Source: CAZKTF01 sp964555565
Lineage (GTDB): Bacteria > Planctomycetota > JAJSAM01 > JAKLKS01
Length of the DNA stretch: 34,130 nt
Assembly: GCA_964555565.1 (NCBI GenBank)
Contig: CAZKTF010000011.1
Location: 1-34,130 of the forward strand
Direction: 5' to 3'
Shown here: positions 8,123 to 18,300 of the stretch, piece after piece
How the letters are laid out: each line of letters opens with the position of its first letter
Numbering within the stretch: position 1 is the stretch's first letter
Program-made: the position numbers and the translations under genes
Notes under the pieces: model-generated
Told to the model about the DNA's origin: nothing
Databases searched by the model: none
Seen by the model: only the letters and a program-made list of their open reading frames with translations

Positions 8123-8275
8123 TCAGTACCAGGCGAGGAACCCCCTCAGCACGGCGGCCGCCCCGAGGAGGTTCCAGCCGAGCGCCAGGGCGAGCGTCAC
8201 GCGCGTGCCCTGCCGGGTGTCTACACTCGCGAATGGCTTGACGATGCCCGCCTCGCCGGGTACGGTCCCGACCAT
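8123..8275 (-). CDS. Possible 50-residue single-pass membrane protein
   Basis: A short minus-strand frame starts at ATG 8275 and ends with a convincing membrane segment (VTLALALGWNLLGAAAVL, residues about 28-45) before a short FLAWY tail. It lies 59 bases upstream of the GNAT-aminotransferase gene on the same strand. Its start codon overlaps, on the opposite strand, the start codon of the secreted protein gene at 8274. No good ribosome site is visible, and high-GC DNA yields such frames by chance, so this is tentative. Confidence 0.25.
   Translation of the reverse strand: MVGTVPGEAGIVKPFASVDTRQGTRVTLALALGWNLLGAAAVLRGFLAWY
8238..8266 (+). promoter_or_regulatory. Sigma70-like promoter giving a leaderless message
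   Basis: TTGACG (8238-8243), a 17-base spacer, then TACGGT (8261-8266), keeping the T, A and final T of the -10 box. The expected transcription start, about 7 bases downstream, coincides with the ATG at 8274, so the message would be leaderless. No Shine-Dalgarno is present, which agrees. Confidence 0.5.
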
Positions 8276-8777
8276 GCGTGCCTCGGTCCGGCTCCTCCTG
8301 CTCCTCACGCTGGCGGCCCTGGCGGCGATCGCCCCGGGAGTCCCCGCGAGGCCTTCGCCCGGCCGGGAGGACCGCACCGTCGCGTCCGGTGGCCCCGAGG
8401 AGACGGGGCGCCATGGGGTCCCCTCTCCATTCCCTGGAGCGGCCCGGTCTCCGGAGCCTCCTGCCTCATCGTCTCTCGCGATGTATGACCCGCCGCGCGG
8501 GGGCGCAGCCGCGCTCTGCGGCACCGTGGCCTCCTGCCCTGCCGTGGCCGCCCCTGCGAAGGGGAGCGAGCGACCCGGGACGCCCGTGCTGGACGCAGCG
8601 CGGCCGAAGGCGTCGGTGAACAGGCCTTCTCGACCGGCGTTCCCTGACGCCCCGACCGTCACCTCGTCGGAAGCGACGGCGCTCTCCGCGACGACCCTCC
8701 CCGCGGGGCCCGCGGCCCCTGGTTCCGCCCGCGCCTGCGGGGTGTCGCCCTCCGCCCCCCTGGCGCTCCGGATCTAG
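8274..8777 (+). CDS. Small secreted low-complexity protein, hypothetical
   Basis: 167 residues. The N-terminus is a textbook Sec signal peptide (MRAS, RLLLLLTLAALAAIA core, cleavage near VPA at about 25). The mature part is rich in Pro, Ala, Ser and Thr with four cysteines or fewer and no recognised domain; it is probably disordered. Third-position G/C bias is weaker than in neighbouring genes, particularly in the middle, so the coding call rests on the signal peptide, the promoter placed exactly before the ATG, and a hairpin just after the stop. It could be a fast-evolving surface or exported protein, or a decayed gene. Confidence 0.5.
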   Translation: MRASVRLLLLLTLAALAAIAPGVPARPSPGREDRTVASGGPEETGRHGVPSPFPGAARSPEPPASSSLAMYDPPRGGAAALCGTVASCPAVAAPAKGSERPGTPVLDAARPKASVNRPSRPAFPDAPTVTSSEATALSATTLPAGPAAPGSARACGVSPSAPLALRI

Positions 8778-8792
8778 CCCGGCTTCCTCGTC

Positions 8793-8807
8793 GGACCGCT
8801 GCGGTCC
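8793..8807 (+). terminator. Compact hairpin after the small secreted protein gene
   Basis: GGACCG (8793-8798), loop CTG, CGGTCC (8802-8807) begins 16 bases after the stop codon ending at 8777. The following bases are C/T-rich but lack a clear T-tract, so it is a plausible but unproven terminator. Confidence 0.4.
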
Positions 8808-8931
8808 CTCGCCGTTCCAGGAAGCCCCTCGCTCGATCTCCCCGTCCGTACCCCTCGTCGCGACCTCCCCGTCCGCGGGTGTCTCCGCGATCGGGGGGGA
8901 GCGACGGCGGCGCGGAGGGGAAGGAGTCCCC

Positions 8932-9267
8932 ATGGCCGACCCCGCAGGGAACCAGGACCCGCAGCCCGCCCCTGTGAGCGGCTGCCTGCTGCAGATCGTG
9001 TGGTCGATCGTGGGCCCCGGCCTGGTCCTCATCGCCGGGGCCCTCAGCATCTTCGAGCATCGTCCGATCGGCTCCCCCCAGGACTGGTTCCTCCTCGGGG
9101 CGGTGGTCGCGTCCATCGCCTCGCGGTTCCTCGACCCATCGAGGCCCGGCGAGGCCCGCGCCGGAGGGGATGCTCCCCCGGGTCCGTGGAAGTACGCGGC
9201 GTGGATCGCCGGTGCGGGCGTCCTCGCCTTCGTGATTGCCCATGTCGTCGCTCCCTACGTCTTCTGA
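8932..9267 (+). CDS. Small membrane protein, about three transmembrane helices
   Basis: 111 residues. GGAG lies 6-9 bases before the ATG. After a polar N-terminus the protein has three hydrophobic segments: about 20-43 (QIVWSIVGPGLVLIAGALSIF), 52-67 (WFLLGAVVASIASRFL), and 90-111 (AAWIAGAGVLAFVIAHVV to the C-terminus), joined by a Pro/Gly-rich loop. No family is recognised. Its stop is 26 bases before the start of the ion transporter gene in the same direction, so the two are probably co-transcribed; it could be an accessory subunit of the transporter, but nothing in its sequence shows that. Confidence 0.75.
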   Translation: MADPAGNQDPQPAPVSGCLLQIVWSIVGPGLVLIAGALSIFEHRPIGSPQDWFLLGAVVASIASRFLDPSRPGEARAGGDAPPGPWKYAAWIAGAGVLAFVIAHVVAPYVF

Positions 9268-9293
9268 CCGCGCACGTCGTGGAGAGACCTCGC

Positions 9294-10601
9294 ATGGTCG
9301 AGCAGGAAACCGTGCTCCCCGGCCGACGGTTCGGACCCGCGGCGATCTTCTACGCGGCGGCCGTCCTCGCCGCGGCAGGCCTCTCGGTCGCCTTCGGCAA
9401 GGGGGAGCCCGAGGGCTTCGCCCTTTTCGGCGGCAAGGTCCCCTTCGAGTTCGTCCTCTTCGTGCTGACGCTCCTCGGCGTGGCGCTCTTCCACCACCAC
9501 ACCCTCGCCGTGGCGGTGAGCGGACTCGCCTCGGTGCTGGCCTACAAGGTCCTCTTCGTCGGGTCGTTCCATCCGGGCGGGCACTTCCTCGACGAGTGGA
9601 GGATCGTCGCCAACCTCCTGGGGCTCCTCGTCGGCTTCGCCATCCTCGCCAGGTACTTCGAGGAGTCGGGCGTGCCGAAGTGGATCCCCCGCATCCTCCC
9701 TGACCGCGGTCCCTGGGGAGGGTTCGTGCTCCTCTGCTACGTCTGGATCCTGTCGTCGTTCCTCGACAACATCGCCGGGGCGATGATCGGCGGGGTCATC
9801 GCACGGACGGTCTTCCGCGGGAGGGTCTCGGTCGGGTTCCTCGCCGCCATCGTCGCCGCGAGCAACGCGGGAGGGGCGTGGAGCGTCGTCGGCGACACGA
9901 CCACGACGATGATGTGGATCGACGGCGTCCCGGCCCTTGACGTGGCCCACGGCATCGTCGCCAGCGTCGTCGCGCTCCTCTGCTTCGGGCTCTTCGCCGG
10001 CGCCGCCCAGCAGAAGCACTCGCCCATCGTCGTGGAGGACGGGAGCGAGAGGGTCTCCATCGACGCAGGGAGGCTCTTCGTCGTGGCCCTCATCCTCGCG
10101 GGGGCCATCGCGACCAACATCCTCCTCGACTTCCCGGCCGCGGGCGTCTGGGCGGCCATCCTCGTGGGCGCGTGCTTCCGCAGGCCCGCCTGGCACGAGG
10201 TGCCCGGGGCGACGAAGGGGGCGGTGTTCCTCCTCTCGCTCGTCCTCTGCGCCTCGATGATGCCCGTGAAGGCCCTCCCCGCCGCCTCCTGGCAGACCGC
10301 CTTCGGCCTGGGCTTCGTCTCCGCGGTCTTCGACAACATCCCGCTCACCAAGCTGGCGCTGGAGCAGGGAGGCTACGACTGGGGAGTGCTCGCCTACGCC
10401 GTGGGCTTCGGCGGATCGATGATCTGGTTCGGCTCCTCGGCCGGGGTGGCCATCTCGAAGGACTTCCCGGAGGCCCGGAACACGGGCCGCTGGCTCCGCG
10501 AGGGATGGTTCGTCGTGGTGGCCTACGTCGTGGGGTTCTTCGTCCAGCTCGCGCTCGTTCCCTGGGAGACCGCCGAGCCCCACCGCCTCGCGGGGCGCTA
10601 G
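9294..10601 (+). CDS. NhaD-type Na+/H+ antiporter-like permease (ion transporter superfamily)
   Basis: 435 residues from the ATG at 9294, preceded by GGAGAG; the open frame extends upstream only through the previous gene in another frame. About eleven hydrophobic helices are visible. Two pseudo-symmetric DNI motifs occur: SSFLDNIAGAMIGG and AVFDNIPLTKLA. Between them is SNAGGAWSVVGDTTTTMMW, very like the NAGGAWSPIGDVTTTMLW signature of NhaD antiporters. This places it in the ArsB/NhaD/citrate-type permease superfamily. The likely role is sodium/proton exchange at the inner membrane; citrate or other anion transport cannot be excluded. Probably co-transcribed with the small membrane protein just upstream. 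Confidence 0.8.
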   Translation: MVEQETVLPGRRFGPAAIFYAAAVLAAAGLSVAFGKGEPEGFALFGGKVPFEFVLFVLTLLGVALFHHHTLAVAVSGLASVLAYKVLFVGSFHPGGHFLDEWRIVANLLGLLVGFAILARYFEESGVPKWIPRILPDRGPWGGFVLLCYVWILSSFLDNIAGAMIGGVIARTVFRGRVSVGFLAAIVAASNAGGAWSVVGDTTTTMMWIDGVPALDVAHGIVASVVALLCFGLFAGAAQQKHSPIVVEDGSERVSIDAGRLFVVALILAGAIATNILLDFPAAGVWAAILVGACFRRPAWHEVPGATKGAVFLLSLVLCASMMPVKALPAASWQTAFGLGFVSAVFDNIPLTKLALEQGGYDWGVLAYAVGFGGSMIWFGSSAGVAISKDFPEARNTGRWLREGWFVVVAYVVGFFVQLALVPWETAEPHRLAGR

Positions 10602-10708
10602 GCAGCCTCTCCCCCGCCCCCGTCCGGCGTTCGTCGGCGAAGGCCTGACCTCGGGAGACGATACTCTTCGGTGGTCATCGGGCACTCTGAACGACGCACG
10701 GAGGGGTC

Positions 10709-11734
10709 TTGAGGGGCAAGGGGCGTCGCCAGACCTGGAACACCCGGCACGGGAAGGAGGTCAACTTCCGCGTCGTCACGAAGCTGAACCCCCGCCAATA
10801 CGTGCTGCAGTCGGCGGCGACCGGGATCTCCATCGTGGGCTCTGCCCCGAAGGACCTCCTCTTCATGGGACGGGCCGAGGACTGGGACGTCGCCTACATC
10901 GCCAAGGCCCCCCACCACGTTTCAGCCCGGGAGTGTGTCACGGAGGAGATCATCTCGGCTGTCGGGCGGGCCCTTCCCCTCCGCCTGGCGGAGTCCCAGG
11001 TGGTACTCCTCAGGGGCGAGCGCTCCGGGGACCGGGACATCCGGTTCCTCTCCCGGTACTTCCTGAAGAGGTCCGAGGAGCAACTGGTCCACGGAGCCGA
11101 ACTCGTTGCGGCGTTCCTGCAGGCCGACCCGGAGGAGGTGGAGCGGACGTTCGGCAAGGGGGGCAAGGCTGAACAGACTCTCTACACCGTGGAGGCCCTC
11201 CTGGACGTCCTCCAGGACGCCTGCCGGCACGGGGAGTTCGACGCCGTTCGGGACGGCTTCGGGCGCATGCTCGCGTTCGACGCCATCGTAGGCGCGAAGG
11301 ATCGCCACGCCATGAACTGGGGAGTCGTCCGGAACGTACTCAAGTCGGCCCCCCTCCGGTTCTCCCCGCTGTTCGATACGGCCAGGGCGCTCTTCTGGGA
11401 CCACTCCGACTCGAAGTTCCGGACGATCGACCAGAGGAACGACCGCGAGGGGTACATCGAGCGGTACGCGGAGAAGTCCCGTCCGCTCATCGGATGCGCG
11501 GGGGCCACGCGGACCCGACAGGTCAACCACTTCGAGGTCATCGCCGTGACGATGAAGAGCCACTCGAAGGAGTTCCGGGGGAGCATCCCCGTGGTCATCC
11601 GCAGCTTCGACCCGGACGCCACGGCCAGGATGCTCTACCGGGACTTCGGGCGGATGGTGTCGAACGTCCGGCTCGAGTACATCGACGAGTTGCTGCGCTT
11701 TAGGCACAGAAGGCTGCTGGAGATCCTAGAATAG
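10709..11734 (+). CDS. HipA/HipT-like Ser/Thr kinase, stand-alone kinase domain
   Basis: 341 residues from TTG at 10709, with GGAGG at 10700-10704. HipA-family signatures are visible: the glycine-rich loop GISIVGSAPKDLLFMG (39-54) matching HipA S-[IL]-x-G-x-x-P-K-L, ATP-binding lysine Lys66 in YIAKAPHH, ETVTE-like CVTEEIIS (76-83), the catalytic GAKDRHAMNWG (Asp198, His200, Asn203), and SPLFDTA with the metal-binding Asp223. All key residues look intact. It lacks the N-terminal HipA domain, which is instead encoded by the next gene 4 bases downstream. Its size fits HipT of HipBST systems better than full-length HipA (about 440 residues). Ser41 and Ser45 in the loop are candidate autophosphorylation sites. 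HipA kinases inactivate aminoacyl-tRNA synthetases; the target here is unknown. Confidence 0.8.
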   Translation: MRGKGRRQTWNTRHGKEVNFRVVTKLNPRQYVLQSAATGISIVGSAPKDLLFMGRAEDWDVAYIAKAPHHVSARECVTEEIISAVGRALPLRLAESQVVLLRGERSGDRDIRFLSRYFLKRSEEQLVHGAELVAAFLQADPEEVERTFGKGGKAEQTLYTVEALLDVLQDACRHGEFDAVRDGFGRMLAFDAIVGAKDRHAMNWGVVRNVLKSAPLRFSPLFDTARALFWDHSDSKFRTIDQRNDREGYIERYAEKSRPLIGCAGATRTRQVNHFEVIAVTMKSHSKEFRGSIPVVIRSFDPDATARMLYRDFGRMVSNVRLEYIDELLRFRHRRLLEILE

Positions 11735-11738
11735 GGAC

Positions 11739-12194
11739 ATGGCGAACAGGCGAGGCTGGCTGAAGGACGCGTGGGACGAGATCGCGGAGGCCTGCGGCTT
11801 CCGGGACAGGAGAGGTCCGGGCAACGGGCGCTCCGACCTGCGGCTCGTCGTCAGCGTCCAGCTTCCCCACGGCAAGAGACAGCTCGTCGGCACCCTCAGC
11901 CAGGAGGACGGCGAGTTCGTCTTCCGATACGACCCGTCGTTCGTCAAGGCAGGCGGGCTCCCGCCGATCTCCGAGTTCCCTCAGGTGGACAGGGAGTACA
12001 GGTCCAAGGACCTCTGGGCCTTCTTCGAGGCGAGGCTCCCCCCCGTGGACCGGAAGGACATCAAGGAGCTCCTCGAGCACGGCGAGGGCAGGATCGCGCC
12101 TGGGGACATTCTCAGGGTCCTGGGGCGAGTGTCCAAGAGGACCATCGCGAACCCCTACGAGCTGGAACTCGCCGGGCCAGCCCTCGCCCGGTAG
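11739..12194 (+). CDS. HipA N-terminal-domain (HipS-like) protein, likely partner of the kinase
   Basis: 151 residues, starting 4 bases after the kinase stop codon, so certainly in the same transcript. The pattern LVGTLSQEDGEFVFRYDPSFV (about 45-65), then PISEFP, YRSKDLWAFFEARLPPVDR and a C-terminal helical part matches the separate N-terminal HipA domain (couple_hipA type). In HipBST loci the equivalent HipS is the antitoxin that blocks HipT. Here the protein is longer than the roughly 100-residue HipS, with an extra N-terminal 25 residues and a C-terminal extension (RIAPGDILRVLGRVSKRTI). No helix-turn-helix HipB gene lies before or after. A role as antitoxin is inference from domain and pairing. 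Confidence 0.75.
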   Translation: MANRRGWLKDAWDEIAEACGFRDRRGPGNGRSDLRLVVSVQLPHGKRQLVGTLSQEDGEFVFRYDPSFVKAGGLPPISEFPQVDREYRSKDLWAFFEARLPPVDRKDIKELLEHGEGRIAPGDILRVLGRVSKRTIANPYELELAGPALAR

Positions 12195-12260
12195 GCCCCT
12201 CCAGCCCTCCATCGGTCCCGAGGGCGTCGTCATCCCGTTGTACGTTCCATCGCCGCGAGT

Positions 12261-12291
12261 GTCCGCGGACCCGGCGGGGCTGAGGCCCGCC
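12261..12291. terminator. Paired hairpins between convergent genes
   Basis: A perfect 10-bp palindrome GTCCGCGGAC (12261-12270) is followed by GGCGGG (12273-12278), a 7-base loop and CCCGCC (12286-12291). They lie between the HipS-like gene end (12194) and the macroglobulin gene end (12306), where a bidirectional terminator would be expected. No T-tract. Confidence 0.35.
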
Positions 12292-12305
12292 GCCGCGCCG
12301 CCTGC

Positions 12306-15300
12306 CTACTTCCGATAGAGCGCGTAGGAGCCGTCCTTCTCGGCGACGACCGAGAAGGACCCTCCCACCTGGCCGGCCTCGAAGACGCCCCGGGCGTCGG
12401 TGAAGCCCTGGGCGCGGATGGCGCCCGCGTCGGCGACCTTCACATAGGCCTCGGGGACCGGGGCCCCGGTCTTCGCGTCCGTCGCGTACACGCGCAGCCG
12501 CGGGCCGGCCTGCTGCACCTCGAGGCGGAGGTCGGAGAGGACGACGATGCACGCCCCCTCGGCGCCGCCGCGGAGGTTGACCAGGTAGACCCCCTTGTCC
12601 TTCACGGGGAGGCGGACCTTCTCCTCGTGCCACCGGTGGTCCCCGGCGTCCTGCCAGGCCCTCTCCACGCGCCCCGCGGGGACGATCCCCGTGAGGTCGA
12701 TCCGGTTCACCGCGGAGAGGTCCTTGCGCACCGCGTAGAGGATCATGAAGTCCACGGGGTAGACGCGGGCCTCGAGCGCCCCGACGTTGCGGCGCCGCAC
12801 CGGCAGCTCCGGCTCCTCGCCGGGCACGAAGGTCGCGAGCTCGGGGACCTCCAGGCGGGCTGCCGTGAGGAAGACATAGGCGTCCGCCGCGTCCTCCACC
12901 CAGTGGCGGGCCTGCTCGTACCAGCGCACCGCCTCCGCCAGGTCGCCGCGGAGGTGGGCCACCTTCCCGCGGAGGTGCCACGCCCGGGGCCGGAGCGGGC
13001 TCGTCTCCTTGCGCGAGGGGTCGTCGTCCCGCGGGAAGACCTGGGAGAGCAGCGGCTCCGAGAGGGCCACCGCGCGGTCGTACTCCCCCTTGTCGAAGGC
13101 CGCGCCGGCGAGGAACCAGTCCACGTCGTCGAGCCACCGGCTGGCCGGGTAGCGCGCGAGGAAGCGCGCCCCCTCCTCGAGCGATTCCTGGAGCAGTTCC
13201 ATCCGCCGGAGCGTGTCCACGAGGAGCATGTCCGCCTCGTCGGCGTTGGGGAGGTCCGGCCGGTGCGCGAGGAGCCGGCGCAGCCTCTCGGCGGCCTCGG
13301 GGAGGAGGAAGCCGACCGCGCCGCCGGCCGCGGGGGCGCCTGCGGCGGGCTTCGCCACGGGGTTCGCGGGGCGGCGCGCCTCGCGGAGCGCCTGCGCCAG
13401 GGCCAGGTCCTCGGCGTCCGTGGCGGCCCCGTCGGGGAACCGGAGGAGGAGCTCGCCGCGGTACTCCAGCGCGCGCGGGCCGGCCCCGATCTGCTCGTAG
13501 GCCTGGGCCACGGCCCTCTCCTCGGCGAAGAAGCGGTCCGCCAGCGAGCGGAGGATGGACGCCGCCCGCTCGTGCTCCCCCATGGCGGCGTAGGCCCGGC
13601 CGAGCGCGAGCAGGTCCTCGAGCCCCTGCGGGACGCGCCGCGGGTCGCGCTCGAGCAGCGCCTCGTGGGCCTCCACGGCGCCCTTGCTGTCGCGGAGCGC
13701 GAAGGAGGCGCGGCGGATCCCCTCCCAGGCCTCGGCCTGGACCTCGTCGAGGGGCTTCCACTCCTTGAGGAGGGTCCGGAAGGCGTCGCGGGCCTCCTCC
13801 CAGCGCTCCCGCTTGAGCGCGCGGCGCGCGAGGAACAGGACCTCGTCGGGGGTCACCTTCTCCCCCTCCGCGCGGCGGCCGACGACGCCCGCCTCGGGGA
13901 CCACCGCGAGGCGCGCCTCGGCCGAGCGCCCGTTCACCTCGGGCTCGTACATCCCCGCGGCCCGCGCGGGCAGCGCGTGGTAGGAGCCGGGGTGCACCGC
14001 CTGGAGGACGTAGGTGAGCGTCGCCTTCCCCTGGGGGAGCGAGGAGAGGAAGAAGACCGCCCGGTCGTTGCGCCGCTCGAAGCGGTCGAAGGCGCCCTCC
14101 TCGCGGCCCTCCAGCACCTCGCAGCCCGCCGGGAGCGGGTCCTCGACGAGGACGTAGCGGAGCGGCTGCTTCGCCTCCACGGACAGGGTGACGCGGAAGA
14201 GGTCCCCGGAGCCCGCCCGCGCGATGGAGGGCAGGGCCTCGTCCCCGGGCCGGGCGGAGGGCTCGAGGCAGGACCACCCGACGGGGGGCTCGTCGTCGGC
14301 GGGCATCGTCGGGGCGCGCCGCGGGACGTAGCGGACGTAGCGGCGCTCGACGCGCACGAGGTTCCCGGCGGCCGGGATGTCCTCCCCCTCGACGTAGGCC
14401 TCCAGGGCCGCGGCCCAGTGGAAGGCCCCGGGGCCCTCCTTGGCGAGGCGGACGGTGTTGCGCCCGGGCTTGAGCGCCTTGGCGTCGAGGACCACCTCGC
14501 GCGTCGTCGCGGAGCCGTCGGTCGGGGTGCGGACCTCGAGCGTCTCCGCCGGCTGCGCACCGTCGTTCACGAAGACGGACAGGCGGAAGTCGTTCCGCCG
14601 CACGCCGCGGCGGACGAGGACCGCGGCCAGGGCGTCCACCACGGCCGCCGTGTCGCGGGTGGAGCGCCAGCAGGGCCCGCGGCGGCTGGCGAGGAGCCAG
14701 CGCACCGCCGGGTCCACGACCGGGTCGTCGGGGTGGACCGCCAGGAAGGCCTGGAGCGCCAGCGCCGTCGGCTCCGCGTCCCGCGCGAACCAGGGGCGCA
14801 TCTCGTCCGTCCAGAGGCCGCGCCGCTTGCAGGACTCGACCGCGTCGTCCCAGTGGAGGAGGTCCCCCTCCGTGACGGCCCGGGCCCGGAGCGCCTCCAC
14901 GGCCTCGAGCGCCCGGTCGCGCCTCCCCGTGAGGTCCATGGCCAGGGCGAGCAGCGCGAGCCCGCGGTCGGTGAGCGTCTCGCGGCTCCGGAAGACGGAG
15001 TTCAGGTCCTCCAGGTCGGCGGCGCCGCCGTGCGCCAGCGCGAAGAGCAGGAAGGCCCTCTCGTCGGGGGGCGCGCCCTTCACGAGGCGCCGCCCCGCCT
15101 CGATGGCGAGGGCGCGGTTGCGCGGGGAGAGGAGGAAGCCCTGCCTCTCGGCCCGGAGCATCCCCAGGACCGCGTAGGCCGTCATGGCCGGGTCGGGCTC
15201 GCCGCGCCCGCCGCCGAACCACCCGAAGGAGCCGTCGTCGCGCTGCACGGCGTAGAGGGCGAGCAGGCCGCGCTCCACCGCCTCCCGGAGCCGGTCGCGG

Positions 15301-18300
15301 AGCGCCAGGTTCGGCACCCCGGCGGTCCGGAGCGCCTGCTCCGCCGCCAGAGCGGGGAGGAAGCGGTTCACCGTCTGCTCGAGGCAGCCGTAGGGGAACC
15401 CCCCGTTCCAGGAGACCGCCTCGAGGAGCACCCCGTCCAGCGCGGGGGAGATCGAGAGGACGAGCCGGACCGTCCCCGCGACCGGTTTCTCCGGGAGGTC
15501 GAGGACCGCGACGGCCCCGTCCGCGCAGTCGCCCGAGGCCCCCCGGAACCATCGCAGCCCGTGGGGGAGGACCGGGAGGCCGACCTTCTGCGCGTCCGAG
15601 GCCACCGAGGAGAGCGCCTCGGCCCTGAGCGTCGCCATCCCGTGCACGGTGCCCGCGATGCGGAAGGGGAAGGACTTCACGTCCCCGTCCTCGAAGGCGG
15701 CCTGCGTGGCCGTGGCGTCCCGCGCGTCCACCCCCTCGGCGACCAGCGCGACCTTCGCGTCCACCTTCCCGCCGGTGTTGTTGTGGACCGTGGCCGTGGC
15801 CGTGGTCTCGTCGCGGGCCCCGAGGAAGCGCGGGGCGTCCACGCGGACGAGGAGCGGCTGGCGCACCGCCAGCGCGCCGCGCCCCTCCCCCACGAGCGTG
15901 TCCACGGAGGCCCCGCGCGCGGTGATCCGCCAGGAGGTGAGGTTGTCGGGGAGGTCGATGGTGACCCGGGCCTCGCCGTCGGCGCCGGTGACGACGCCGC
16001 CCTGCCAGAGGGCGCGGTCCTCGAAGCGCTCGCGGAGCGCGGCGGGGACGACGGGCTCGGCGCCCCACGCCCCCCCCGGAGCCTGTTGCTGCGCGAGGAG
16101 GCCGAGGTCGGCCACCTTGAACCGGACGTGCCTCCACCCGCCAGGCCCGTTGCCGCGGCGGCCCCCGTAGGCGGCACCGCCGGCCACCGCCGGGTCGCCC
16201 CCGCCGCCGTCCTGGTCGAAGCCCGCCTCCTCGTCCGACTCCATCGGCTCGTTGGCGTCCCGGGGGTCCCCCAGGCTCTTGTCCTTCAGCGACTTCCGCT
16301 CCCCCTCGCGCGTGGCGCGCGCCTTGCCCGAGGGCCGCCCGGCGGCGGTCGCCGGGGCCGCCGCGGGCTTCGGGGCCCCGGGCCCCTTCGCGCGGTCCAC
16401 GACGCGGCGGAGCTCGTCCGAGGCGAGCCGCTCGGCGAGTTCCCCCTTCTCGGCACCCATCGTCTCCGCATCGAGCTGCGCCCGGGCCCGCTCGCGGGCC
16501 TGGACGAGGAGGACGCGCGCATCGTACTGGCCGGGGGCGAGTTCCAGGGCCCTCTCCAGTTCCGCCTGCGCCTGGGCGAACTCCCCGCGCTCCAGCGCGG
16601 CGCGCCCCTCGCGGACGTGGCGCATCATCCTCTCGAAGCCGGCCTTGCCGAGGCGGCGGGCCTCCTCGGCCAGAAGGTCCTTGCTCGTGGGCCGCGTCAC
16701 GCCGCCCGGGAGGTGGGCGTAGGTCGAGGTCGTCGCCACGCCCAGGGTGCGGCGCTGGTCGTAGAAGAAGGGCTTCGGGTCCGGCGTCCGGTCCGGCTGC
16801 AGCGCGTAGACCGCGCGGTCCACGGCCGCCACCGCGACCTCGGCCCGGACCGGGTTCCCGCGCTGGTCCGTCGTCCGCACGCGCACCGCGACCTTCTCCC
16901 CCGGCCGCGCCTCGGCCTTCTCCGGCTCGACGGCGACCTGGAGGTAGCGGAACACGAGGACCTCGTCCCCGCTCTCCAGCAGCCGCCCCTCGTGGAGCGC
17001 CGCCGCCCGGACGAAGACGTTGGGGGCGAAGAGCGGCTCCATGGGGACCTTCAGCGTCGTCGAGCGCTCCGTGGCCCGGACCACGCGGTGGCGCAGCACC
17101 CGCTCTCCCTCGAAGGTGAGGAGGACCGCCTTGGGAGCGGCCGGCGCGTTGAGGAGGACCACCGCCTCGTCCCCCTCCCGGTAGGTCTCGCGGTCGCAGA
17201 CCAGCTTCAGGTCCTTCGCCAGGTCCTCGGCGTCGCCGGAGACGGTCACGGGGGCGGAGGCCTCGACGGCGTTCCCGCGGACGTCCTTCCCCCGGAACCG
17301 CAGCGCGTACTCCCCGGGGCGGTCGGTCCGGAGCTTCACCGTGGCCCGCCCGTCCTCGCCCGTGGCCACGGGCGCCGTGGAGACCTCCTCCTCGGCGACC
17401 CGCCCCCCGCCCATGTCGCGGCGGCGCGCCAGGACCGCGACCCCCTCGCGCTTCACGGGGTTCTGGAGCGCGTCCACGGTGAACAGCTCGAGCGTCATGT
17501 CCTCCTTCGGCCGGTACACCTTCCGCTCGGCGCGTGCGACGGCGTAGAAGCCCTGGCGGGTCACCGGGAAGGAGGCCGCGTCGCGGACCCACTCCCCGTT
17601 GCTGTCCCGGGCCATGACCTCGAGGACGTACTGGAAGTCGCGGTCGGCGGCCTCGGTCGGGAAGGAGAGGGCGGCCTGGCCCTTCGCGTCCGTGGCGGTC
17701 TCGCCCGCCGCGACCTCGACGAAGTCCCCCTGGGAGGCGGCCCTCTTGCGGCGCTCCTCCTCCCGCGCGGGGTCGCGGAACCACGCCGCGTAGGAGGCCA
17801 GCGCCGAGGGGTCGAACTCGAAGGGGAGCCGCCCGACGCGCCAGCGCACCGGGGCCCCGCGGACCGGCCCGCCCGAGCCGTAGCGCAGGGTGACCGTGGC
17901 CTTCACCTCCTCGCCCGTGAGCCAGGTGGGGCTCGCGCCGCGCAGCTCGACCTCCACCTCGGGCTTGCGGAACTCGCGGACCTCGAAGCCGGCCTGGAAG
18001 GTCAGGTCCTCGTAGCGCGCCGTGACCCTGTAGGTGCCGAGCGGCGCGCCCTCGGGGAGCACGAGCCTCTCCTCGACCCCGCCGAACTCCCCCGTGCGCG
18101 CCTCGCGCCGGAGGAGGACCGCGCCGCGCGGGTCCTCCACCTCGAGCACGACCTTGTCGCCGGCGCGGCACTGGTAGGCGCCCGCGTGCACGCGGCGCGC
18201 GAAGCCCTTCAGCGCCACCTCCTGCCCCGGCCGGTAGAGCGGCCGGTCCGGGAAGAGGTAGACCTTGGGCGAGTAGCCGAAGGAGGTCCCGGGGCCCGAC

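Noticed and set aside
9000..9293. N-terminal extension of the NhaD-like transporter
   Set aside because: The extra 98 codons are the out-of-frame shadow of the small membrane protein gene and encode Arg-rich sequence; ATG at 9294 has GGAGAG upstream and starts the first membrane helix properly.
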